This document shows positions 1 to 6,283 of a stretch of 8,429 nt of DNA, one piece after another. Origin of the DNA: SMTZ1-83 sp048883405 (GTDB taxonomy: Archaea; Asgardarchaeota; Thorarchaeia; Thorarchaeales; Thorarchaeaceae). Each line of letters starts with the position of its first letter. Positions within the stretch are counted from its first letter, which is position 1. The DNA lies in contig JBHLQS010000123.1 of assembly GCA_048883405.1 (NCBI GenBank), positions 1 to 8,429 on the forward strand, read 5' to 3'. Under the pieces are notes generated by a model. That model did not search any database, was not told the DNA's origin, and saw nothing but the letters and a program-made list of their open reading frames with translations. The position numbers and the translations under genes were made by a program.

Positions 1-2145
1 TTGATGCTCCCATGGACAGTGCTCATTGTTGCAATCCTGGGCTCTTTTGCACTAATCACAAGAAACGCACTATTGGATGTATTGAGTGAGGACTACATGC
101 TCACTGCAAAAGCGAAAGGAAGATCTGAGAAAGCTCAATTGAATAAGGAAGCAATGCCGAATGCGATGATTCCCATAACAACTGTCATTGCACTTCAGCT
201 TGGATTCTCCGTAGCAGGGGCATTACAGACAGAAGTTGTATTCTCATACCCTGGAATCGGGAATCTGATTTGGGAAGGGGTCTATTATCGAGACTATCCG
301 CTTCTCCAAGCTGCTTTCTTCATGATAACCATAGTCGTGGTGATAGCTAATCTTCTTGCAGATTTCATCTATTTCTATCTGGATCCAAGAATTAGGGTTG
401 GAGCTGAATTCACAATTGGTGATGAGAGACCGCGAAGACCACTCTCACATTATGGTATGCTCGTAATAGCCGTAGTCGCTCTTCTATCTACATGGGCTGT
501 CATAGGGATAGCCACTATTCTCCCCCTCTTCATTCTCATTTTAATTGTGAAACGGAGAGCTGCTCTGCAGTTCATAAGGAATCGACTCAGCGCACTGACT
601 CCTTCAAACTTGATTTATGCTTGGAAGAATAAACGGTCTCAGATCTTAGTTCGGTTCTCAACTATCTTCCTACTTGTGAATCTGATTGCACTCAGTCTCG
701 TGGCTCTAACTGGAGTCTTCATCCCAGAATGGGGCTTCTTTTGGGGAGCTGCATTCTTCGGACTGGGACCATTTCCTCCAATGCCACCAGGCGCTGAATA
801 CCCAGACTGGTCGATGATACTAGCATCTATTGCGCATCCTTCCGTGATGCAGGTCGCACTAGTTGGTATAACGGTTGGAGTTCTCCTAGGTAGGAGGAAA
901 AGTCTTGGTGTCACATCAAGCCGGTTCATAAGAACTCGAATGGGCACGGTAGGAGCAGCCCTAGTAGCTATGTTTGCAGGAATGACTCTCTTTGGTGACA
1001 TAATAGCTCCATATGACCCTGAGGCATTCTTCACTGGCAATATTTACCAACCTCCTGATGTAATGCCAGAATTGCAGATGTTCATGATATCAGCGGGTGC
1101 GATTTTGCTCATCGTCGCAACAATTAGCTGGTGGATATTTGACCGCTTCAAGATTGCATCTATTCCAAGATACTTCCTCACTATTCTGAGTGGAGGACTA
1201 ATTCTATTCATTGCATGGAGTCTCGGAGCGCAATCCGCAACGGTTGAGAGTAGTGCTACCTTGCTCTATTCAGGAGGAATTGGTATCATAGCAGGAGTCA
1301 TCATTATAAGGGGCATATTGAGCGCAAGGGCAGAGTTCAGCATCGAGAATCTGAAAGAATATCTCCCGAGATTGCTCATCGCTCTCCTAGGAATAATTAG
1401 TGTTGGCCTCGTAGTCCAGGGCATTCTTCAGGCACCATGGGTAGTTCCTCTTGATTTTCCAGGCTACCACCTAATGGGGACTGACCAATTGGGTAGAGAT
1501 GTCTACAGTGAATTAATCATCGCTGTGAGAATAACACTTCTAATTGGAATGGTGGCAACGGCAATGTCCGTGGTCATTGGCACCCTGATTGGCCTAGCTG
1601 CAGGTTACTATGGGGGCATCATTGACTCTTTCCTAATGAGGTTCACAGACATCTTCTTTGTGATTCCAAGCCTGCTATTGATGATTGTCATGGCTGCTGT
1701 GCTTGGTCCATCGATTGTGACCCTAATTATTGTGATTGGTCTGTTCTCATGGTCATCCACCGCACGCATTGTAAGAGGGCAGGTATTATCGGTAAAGGAA
1801 CGGACTTACATCGAGAGGGTAAGAGCGGTTGGTGGAGGCAACTTCTATATCATGGGTAAACATGTCTTGGCAGCAGTTGCTCCACTTGTTGTTGCCAATA
1901 CAATCCTTGTGACTGCTTGGGCGATTCTTTCAGAGGTCGTCTTGGACTTCTTTGGCCTAGGAGACCCAGCTATGATAAGCTGGGGCACTATGCTCTATCT
2001 CGCATTCAATGCTGGATCAATGTCTAATAACCTTTGGTGGCTAGTTTTTCCACCAGGGATTATGGTTGTGCTTCTCCTCCTCGGTGTATCAATGGTGGGG
2101 TATGCCATGGATGAGATTGTCAACCCGAGGCTTAGGAGGAGGTAA
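1..2145 (+). CDS. Fused DppB-DppC-type ABC transporter permease (5' end outside window)
   Basis: This is a membrane-embedded permease of a peptide/nickel-type (Dpp/Opp) ABC importer. The visible 714 residues begin inside a DppB/OppB-like domain: residues 31-58 hold its EAA coupling loop (ending MPNAMIP), followed by SYPGIG at 82-87 and the end of that domain near DPRIRVG (128-134). A linker with several membrane segments (about 150-183, 220-242 and 282-297) leads to an OppC N-terminal segment (about 306-351, with APYDP at 336-340). The expected link to GTDQLGRDVYSEL (493-505) is interrupted by about 130 residues with roughly four more membrane segments (about 360-380, 390-410, 421-438, 456-475). 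The DppC transmembrane domain runs from 505 to about 705, with its EAA loop near 600-630. The TTG at position 1 is probably not the true start, because half of a DppB domain is missing. DppB and DppC are normally separate proteins. The stop is TAA; dppD follows after 8 bases. Confidence 0.93.
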   Translation: MMLPWTVLIVAILGSFALITRNALLDVLSEDYMLTAKAKGRSEKAQLNKEAMPNAMIPITTVIALQLGFSVAGALQTEVVFSYPGIGNLIWEGVYYRDYPLLQAAFFMITIVVVIANLLADFIYFYLDPRIRVGAEFTIGDERPRRPLSHYGMLVIAVVALLSTWAVIGIATILPLFILILIVKRRAALQFIRNRLSALTPSNLIYAWKNKRSQILVRFSTIFLLVNLIALSLVALTGVFIPEWGFFWGAAFFGLGPFPPMPPGAEYPDWSMILASIAHPSVMQVALVGITVGVLLGRRKSLGVTSSRFIRTRMGTVGAALVAMFAGMTLFGDIIAPYDPEAFFTGNIYQPPDVMPELQMFMISAGAILLIVATISWWIFDRFKIASIPRYFLTILSGGLILFIAWSLGAQSATVESSATLLYSGGIGIIAGVIIIRGILSARAEFSIENLKEYLPRLLIALLGIISVGLVVQGILQAPWVVPLDFPGYHLMGTDQLGRDVYSELIIAVRITLLIGMVATAMSVVIGTLIGLAAGYYGGIIDSFLMRFTDIFFVIPSLLLMIVMAAVLGPSIVTLIIVIGLFSWSSTARIVRGQVLSVKERTYIERVRAVGGGNFYIMGKHVLAAVAPLVVANTILVTAWAILSEVVLDFFGLGDPAMISWGTMLYLAFNAGSMSNNLWWLVFPPGIMVVLLLLGVSMVGYAMDEIVNPRLRRR
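2134..2142 (+). promoter_or_regulatory. Ribosome binding site for dppD
   Basis: AGGAGGAGG lies within the last arginine codons of the fused permease gene and ends 11 bases before the ATG at 2154. A second, shorter GAGG (2147-2150) sits only 3 bases from the ATG and is too close to be the main site. The placement inside the upstream gene suggests translational coupling. Confidence 0.6.
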
Positions 2146-2153
2146 AGAGGTAA

Positions 2154-3140
2154 ATGACCGAAGCATCATCGCAAATCCCGGTTGAGCAACCCCTACTCAA
2201 GGTTTCGGGCTTGAAGGTATACTATCACATATCCCAAGGAATTGTCAAAGCAGTCGATGATATCGACTTCACCGTGAATTGTGGAGAGTTTGTAGGTCTG
2301 AGCGGGGAGAGCGGATGCGGAAAGACAACTACTGCAATGACATTGTTGAAGATTCTCCCAAGAGAGGGTGTCATTGAAGGGGGACAGGCTCTATTCAACA
2401 ACCGTGATATTCTCACTATGAAGACAAAGGAGATACAGGCATTTCGTTGGCAGGAAATCTCAATGGTTTTCCAGGGAGCTATGAACTCGCTGAATCCAGT
2501 GCATCGTGTAATTGACCAGATGGTCAATGCAATACAAATCCATCAGCGTATATCAAAAGAGAAGGCTAGAGAAATAGCACTTGAGCTGATAGAATCCGTG
2601 GGAATTGATAGATCGCGAGCGAGAGCATATCCACATGAACTCAGCGGAGGAATGAAACAGCGTCTTATGATTGCCCTCGCGCTTGTGCTACATCCGCCCC
2701 TTGTTATTGCAGATGAGCCAACTACTGCACTGGATGTGATGATTCAGGCACAGATTCTTGACCTCTTCAAGCAACTCAGACAAAGAACGAGCCTATCTCT
2801 CCTGATTATAACACATGACTTGTCAGTTCTAGCTGAAACATGTGACAAGATAATCATAATGTATGCTGGAAAGATAGTAGAAGAGGCTGCGGCGGAGGTG
2901 CTTTTCAACGAACCAGCCCATCCCTACACCAGAAAGCTCATTTCATCATTCCCAAGCATTCTCGCTGATAAGGAAATAGATTTCATCCCTGGAAACCCCC
3001 CAAACCTAGTTGATCCCCCAGTAGGATGCAACTTCCATCCAAGATGCGATTATGCAGCTGACATTTGCAGAACTGGAAATCCGCCCCTTATTGACGAAGG
3101 AGGGCATAGAGTTGCCTGCTTCAGGAGGAATGAAATCTGA
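2154..3140 (+). CDS. dppD: Dipeptide/oligopeptide ABC transporter ATP-binding protein DppD
   Basis: This is one of the two nucleotide-binding subunits that power the permease encoded just upstream. The 328 residues carry a full ATPase motif set: Walker A GESGCGKTT (51-59), Q-loop Q107 followed by GAMNSLNP, signature LSGGMKQR (163-170), Walker B LVIADEPT (183-190, catalytic Glu188), D-loop ALD (192-194) and switch His221. The C-terminal oligopeptide-transporter extension starts at HPYTRKLI (256-263) and contains Cys292, Cys298, Cys305 and Cys322 (spacing X5, X6, X16). This pattern is known in DppD/OppD proteins, some of which bind a [4Fe-4S] cluster. Length is normal for the family. The stop TGA overlaps the start of dppF by one base (TGATG), so the two are co-translated. 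Substrate cannot be read from the ATPase; peptide, nickel and other solute importers share this family. Confidence 0.96.
   Translation: MTEASSQIPVEQPLLKVSGLKVYYHISQGIVKAVDDIDFTVNCGEFVGLSGESGCGKTTTAMTLLKILPREGVIEGGQALFNNRDILTMKTKEIQAFRWQEISMVFQGAMNSLNPVHRVIDQMVNAIQIHQRISKEKAREIALELIESVGIDRSRARAYPHELSGGMKQRLMIALALVLHPPLVIADEPTTALDVMIQAQILDLFKQLRQRTSLSLLIITHDLSVLAETCDKIIIMYAGKIVEEAAAEVLFNEPAHPYTRKLISSFPSILADKEIDFIPGNPPNLVDPPVGCNFHPRCDYAADICRTGNPPLIDEGGHRVACFRRNEI
3123..3128 (+). promoter_or_regulatory. Ribosome binding site for dppF
   Basis: AGGAGG lies within the last codons of dppD and ends 11 bases before the ATG at 3140. Together with the one-base stop/start overlap it supports this start and coupled translation. 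Confidence 0.6.
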
Positions 3141-4129
3141 TGCAGAAGGCAATCCTAGAAACTAGGAATCTCAAGAAATGGTTCACAGTCAGGGCTGGAT
3201 TCCTCTCAAGCCTCATTTCAAAGAGCTCCGATATGTATATTCGAGCTGTTGACGGAATCGACCTAGAGGTCAACCAGGGCGAGGTCTTTGCCATTGCAGG
3301 AGAGAGCGGATGCGGAAAGACCACAATTGCAAGACTGATTATGCGACTGGAAATGTTGACCGATGGAGAGATCTGGTTTGAGGGAGAGAAGATCTCGGCG
3401 TTGAATGAGGGTAAGTTCAAGGAGTATCGAAGAAGGATTCAGATGATTTTTCAAGACCCATACGGCTCCTTGAGTAACAACATGACCATAGGGGAGATTG
3501 TTGCAGAGCCTTTGAAGATTCACAATGTCTATGCATCCGCTAGCGAAGTTGAGGAACGTGTCATGACTGCACTCGAGGATGTAGGGCTTCGTCCCGCTGA
3601 GGAGTTTGCAGGCAGAATCCCGCATGAACTAAGTGGGGGACAAAGGCAACGGGTAGCAGTAGCAGCTGCGCTTGTGTTGGATCCTGTCCTTCTCATCGCT
3701 GACGAACCGGTCTCCATGCTTGATGTTTCAATGAGGGGTCAGATTCTCAAGTTGCTGCTGGAACTGAAAGAGAAGAAAGGAATAACACTTGTACTGATAA
3801 CACACAATCTGGCAGTAGCGAAGCAGATGTCTGATAGGATTGCAATTGCCTACTTGGGCAGGGTTGTTGAAACAGGAGCTACAAAAGATGTTATCGACAA
3901 TCCAAGTCATCCTTACACGAAAGCATTAGTCTCAGTTGTTCCTGTCCCTGAAACTGGAGTTCAGAGAGAGAGGCTCCTGCTTACAGGGGAGATTCCGAGT
4001 CCAATTGACATTCCAACAGGTTGCAGATTTCATACTAGGTGCCCATTTGCGAAAGACAAATGCAGCCTTGAAGAGCCTGAATTGAAGACGATGCCAGATG
4101 GACGACAAGTTGCTTGTCATGAAGATTAG
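3140..4129 (+). CDS. dppF: Dipeptide/oligopeptide ABC transporter ATP-binding protein DppF
   Basis: This is the second ATPase subunit of the importer and would form a heterodimer with DppD on the cytoplasmic face. The 329 residues show Walker A GESGCGKTT (54-62), Q-loop Gln105 in FQDPYGSL, signature ELSGGQRQR (163-171), Walker B LLIADEP (184-190, Glu189), D-loop MLD (193-195) and switch His222. FQDPYGS, with Pro and Tyr after the Q-loop, is typical of the DppF/OppF side, as opposed to FQGAMNSLNP in DppD. The C-terminal extension (HPYTKALV, 257-264) carries Cys295, Cys301, Cys308 and Cys326, a spacing almost identical to DppD. Both ATPases appear catalytically complete. It ends the transporter operon; 119 bases separate it from the corrinoid gene. 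Confidence 0.96.
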   Translation: MQKAILETRNLKKWFTVRAGFLSSLISKSSDMYIRAVDGIDLEVNQGEVFAIAGESGCGKTTIARLIMRLEMLTDGEIWFEGEKISALNEGKFKEYRRRIQMIFQDPYGSLSNNMTIGEIVAEPLKIHNVYASASEVEERVMTALEDVGLRPAEEFAGRIPHELSGGQRQRVAVAAALVLDPVLLIADEPVSMLDVSMRGQILKLLLELKEKKGITLVLITHNLAVAKQMSDRIAIAYLGRVVETGATKDVIDNPSHPYTKALVSVVPVPETGVQRERLLLTGEIPSPIDIPTGCRFHTRCPFAKDKCSLEEPELKTMPDGRQVACHED

Positions 4130-4159
4130 TATTTGAGAGGTAAGAGAGGCAAGGTAATC

Positions 4160-4166
4160 TGTTCAC
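4160..4166 (+). repeat. TGTTCAC motif copy 1
   Basis: Heptamer shared with 4201-4207 and, as ATGTTCAC or its complement, with 7446-7453 and 7477-7484 near the regulator start. Candidate operator half-site; binding is inferred, not shown. Confidence 0.35.
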
Positions 4167-4199
4167 TATTGTACACGCATGTTGGCAGTCCTTTTCATC

Positions 4200-4207
4200 A
4201 TGTTCAC
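4200..4207 (+). repeat. ATGTTCAC motif copy 2
   Basis: Octamer identical to 7446-7453 and to the reverse complement of 7477-7484. It lies 4 bases upstream of the candidate TATA stretch of the corrinoid gene. Confidence 0.4.
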
Positions 4208-4211
4208 TCTC

Positions 4212-4219
4212 TAATAATC
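4212..4219 (+). promoter_or_regulatory. Possible TATA box of the corrinoid-protein gene
   Basis: TAATAATC is the most AT-rich stretch in this gap. Its centre is about 33 bases before the ATG, which would place a start site close to the start codon, as in archaeal leaderless messages. Assigned by position and composition only. Confidence 0.3.
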
Positions 4220-4248
4220 AATCGAATGAATCAGTCGAGCGTGGTTTC

Positions 4249-4896
4249 ATGAGTGATGCAATTGAGAGTCTGAAACAAGCAGTCATAGAAGGTGATGCAG
4301 AGGCGGTTTCGAAGTTCTCTGCTGAAGCCATCGAATCTGGTGCTGCGCCTCTGGACATATTGGAACAAGGGATTTCTGAAGGTGCGAGAATGGTGGGTGA
4401 GCAGTTTGAAAGAATGGAGATATTCCTCACTGAACTAATGCTCTCAGGAGAAGCAATGATGGCAGGATTAGAAGTAGTTCTACCCCATATCGAAGCAGGA
4501 GATGTCCCAAGAAAGGGCAAGGTGGTAGTAGGCACTGTGCGAGGTGACATCCACGAAATTGGCAAGAACATCTTCAAGTCACTCCTCGTGGCCAATGGAT
4601 TCGAGGTGAGCGACATAGGAGTCGATGTTCCAACTTCGAAGTTTATCGAAGAGGCTGAGAAGATAAACGCCGATATAATTGCCATATCAGCACTCATGAC
4701 CTCAACACTTGGGGGACAAAAGGATGTTATTGATTATCTTAGACAATCCGGGAAACGAAACAAATTCATTGTCATGGTAGGCGGAGGTCCAACTAACCAA
4801 GAATGGGCTGAAGAGATAGGGGCAGACGGTTTCGCTGAAACGGCGCCTGAAGCTGTGAGAGTAGCAACTCAGCTGATTGAGAAAAGGAGGGGCTGA
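4249..4896 (+). CDS. Corrinoid (B12-binding) methyl-carrier protein, MtmC/MtbC/MttC family
   Basis: This is a small cytosolic protein that carries a corrinoid cofactor, accepts a methyl group from a partner methyltransferase and passes it to a second enzyme. The 215 residues match the family's usual two-part build. A helical N-terminal cap runs to about residue 88. The B12-binding Rossmann-like domain then has the cobalt-ligating motif D100-I-H102-E-I-G105 (His102 would be the lower axial ligand), the S147-A-L149 motif and a GGG turn (178-180). The partner is almost certainly the MtmB-family enzyme encoded 4 bases downstream. Sequence alone does not tell me whether it is nearest MtmC, MtbC or MttC, so no symbol is given. 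The ATG at 4249 is the only plausible start; no strong ribosome binding site precedes it. No corrinoid:CoM or corrinoid:tetrahydrofolate methyltransferase and no RamA-type activator is in the window, so the methyl acceptor is unknown. Confidence 0.93.
   Translation: MSDAIESLKQAVIEGDAEAVSKFSAEAIESGAAPLDILEQGISEGARMVGEQFERMEIFLTELMLSGEAMMAGLEVVLPHIEAGDVPRKGKVVVGTVRGDIHEIGKNIFKSLLVANGFEVSDIGVDVPTSKFIEEAEKINADIIAISALMTSTLGGQKDVIDYLRQSGKRNKFIVMVGGGPTNQEWAEEIGADGFAETAPEAVRVATQLIEKRRG
4884..4892 (+). promoter_or_regulatory. Ribosome binding site that fixes the methyltransferase start
   Basis: AAGGAGGGG sits in the last codons of the corrinoid gene; its GGAGG core ends 10 bases before the ATG at 4901. 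It supports 4901 over the in-frame TTG at 4877, which lies upstream of this site. Confidence 0.65.
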
Positions 4897-4900
4897 ATTC

Positions 4901-6280
4901 ATGATTCCAATCATTGAGATTGCCAAGAGAGCACTTGATGGAAAACCGTTCATAGAAAAGGAATTTGACATGAGGGTCTTCTCACCGAGGGTTCGCGAAC
5001 TTGTAAAGGAGTATGGCATTAGCTATGACCCTGATGTTCTCGTTCCATCAGATGATGGTCTTGCGGACGCGGTATTCAAAGCGGCTTTTAATCTCATCTG
5101 CGACGTGGGAGTATACTGTAAAGACACGGAGCGTATCATTGCCTTCGAAGAGAAAGAGGTTCGTAAAGAACTGAAGACCTCTTTTGACCAAGCTGTTCTA
5201 GGAGAAGGGATGGAACAGAGAACGTTGCTACCGAGGAAACCAGACTCCAAAGAAAGACCATGGATATTCGCTGGAGCCGGTGGTGTAACTGTTTCAGATG
5301 AGAGCATCTTCATGCGTCTTGTGGAGAATTATGCAAAGAGAATTCCAATTGCCAATGCCATCACCACTCCATGCTTGCTCTCTATTGATGGTGTCAATAT
5401 CAGGGCTAAATCACCTCTTGAGATAGAAGGCTCAATTCGCACGGTTGTCTTGGGGAGAGAAGCTCTGAGAAGGGCGGGCCGGCCTGGACTTCCCATTATG
5501 AACGCGATTGGCACTGCTGAGTCAGCAATTGCCTTGGCTTCGGGCCTTCATCCAGATTTTGGTCTTCGGAAGACGGATGGTTATATGATAGCAGAGCTGG
5601 CTGAACTCAAAACAGACCTAGATCTCCTAAACAGGGCAGCTTTGCTCCAGTCATTGAATGTCCCAATCGCAGGCATCTTTGGTCCAATCTATGGAGGCTT
5701 TGCAGGCGGAGCGGAGGGCACAGCTGTCACGAGCACCGCATTTCACATCCAAGGGATTCTAACCTACGGTGCCTCTTGGACTCTCTGCTTTCCTATTCAT
5801 ATCAAATATACATCAAGCTCGTCACCTGAACTGATTTGGCTTGCATCTCTCTATTCTCAGGCAGTGAGCAGAAACACAATTGTACCAACACTCTATTACA
5901 ACTACACTGCAGCAGGACCTTGTACAGAGATGGTGTTGCGGGAGTTTGCTGCCGAATTCATTGCAGCTGTTTCATCAGGAGCCTCAATAGAAACGGGCGG
6001 CGTGGCAAAGGGGAAGTACTTTGATTATCTGACACCTATTGAACCCATGTTTGCTTCAGAGGTGGCGTACGCGTCTGCAGGCATCAAGAGGTATGATGCC
6101 AATGAGATTGTGAAGAAGATTGTGCCAGAGTTCATTGACAAGGTCCCTGATCCTCCCAGAGGCAAACGCTTCCAGGATTGCTGTGATATAGTGACTGGTG
6201 AGCCCTCGCAGGAATGCTTTGACATATACCATAAGGTGAAGAAGGAGGTTTCTGATTTCGGAATCGAGTTCCTCTATTGA
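4901..6280 (+). CDS. mtmB: MtmB-family methylamine:corrinoid methyltransferase homologue lacking pyrrolysine
   Basis: MtmB proteins are TIM-barrel enzymes that move a methyl group from monomethylamine to a corrinoid protein using pyrrolysine, encoded by an in-frame UAG. This gene encodes 459 residues, very close to the roughly 458 of methanogen MtmB, and shares landmarks I recall from it: VPSDDGLAD (48-56), RAGRPG (191-196), AELKTDL (234-240), IFGPIYGGFAGGAEG (259-273), AGPCTEM (338-344) and a PPRGKRFQDCCD tail (418-429). There is no in-frame amber codon. Aligning between RAGRPG and ELKTDL, the pyrrolysine site falls on Ile210 (ATT) or its neighbour Ala209. The Gln-Tyr-Tyr stretch of MtmB just before AGPC becomes Tyr-Asn-Tyr (333-335). 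The pyrrolysine-dependent chemistry is thus absent, and the substrate is probably a different methylated compound. Alignment is from memory. The start follows from the ribosome site; the gene is 4 bases after its corrinoid partner and ends 3 bases from the convergent gene. Confidence 0.9.
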   Translation: MIPIIEIAKRALDGKPFIEKEFDMRVFSPRVRELVKEYGISYDPDVLVPSDDGLADAVFKAAFNLICDVGVYCKDTERIIAFEEKEVRKELKTSFDQAVLGEGMEQRTLLPRKPDSKERPWIFAGAGGVTVSDESIFMRLVENYAKRIPIANAITTPCLLSIDGVNIRAKSPLEIEGSIRTVVLGREALRRAGRPGLPIMNAIGTAESAIALASGLHPDFGLRKTDGYMIAELAELKTDLDLLNRAALLQSLNVPIAGIFGPIYGGFAGGAEGTAVTSTAFHIQGILTYGASWTLCFPIHIKYTSSSSPELIWLASLYSQAVSRNTIVPTLYYNYTAAGPCTEMVLREFAAEFIAAVSSGASIETGGVAKGKYFDYLTPIEPMFASEVAYASAGIKRYDANEIVKKIVPEFIDKVPDPPRGKRFQDCCDIVTGEPSQECFDIYHKVKKEVSDFGIEFLY

Positions 6281-6283
6281 TGA

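Larger units (their letters stand above)
4130..4248 (+). promoter_or_regulatory. Intergenic control region upstream of the corrinoid/methyltransferase genes
   Basis: These 119 bases hold two direct copies of TGTTCAC (4160-4166 and 4201-4207, the second preceded by A), one ATGTTGG (4179-4185) and an AT-rich stretch TAATAATC (4212-4219) about 33 bases before the start codon that could be a TATA box. The second TGTTCAC copy sits just upstream of that stretch, where a bound regulator would affect basal factor binding. The same heptamers recur in front of the regulator gene (7427-7614). No strong ribosome binding site precedes the ATG at 4249, so the transcript may be leaderless or weakly initiated. 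No clear terminator hairpin for the ABC operon was seen; only a short T-run (4192-4195). The promoter call is inference. Confidence 0.45.

Noticed and set aside
1..3. TTG at position 1 as a true start codon
   Set aside because: The reading frame begins in the middle of a DppB-type domain, so the gene almost certainly extends upstream of the window.
639..1040. Opposite-strand reading frame of 133 codons, and similar antisense frames elsewhere
   Set aside because: These are shadows of genes with clear domain content on the other strand; they show no recognisable motifs or suitable ribosome sites.
4130..4248. Possible tRNA or CRISPR repeats in the intergenic gap
   Set aside because: No cloverleaf arms or regularly spaced repeats with spacers are visible; the repeated elements are only 7-8 bases long.
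4877..4900. In-frame TTG at 4877 as the start of the methyltransferase gene
   Set aside because: It overlaps the corrinoid gene, lies upstream of the AAGGAGGGG ribosome site, and would add 8 residues; ATG at 4901 is well placed and gives the usual MtmB length.
4901..6280. Pyrrolysine encoded by an in-frame amber codon in the methyltransferase
   Set aside because: The frame is open from 4901 to a TGA at 6278-6280 with no in-frame TAG.
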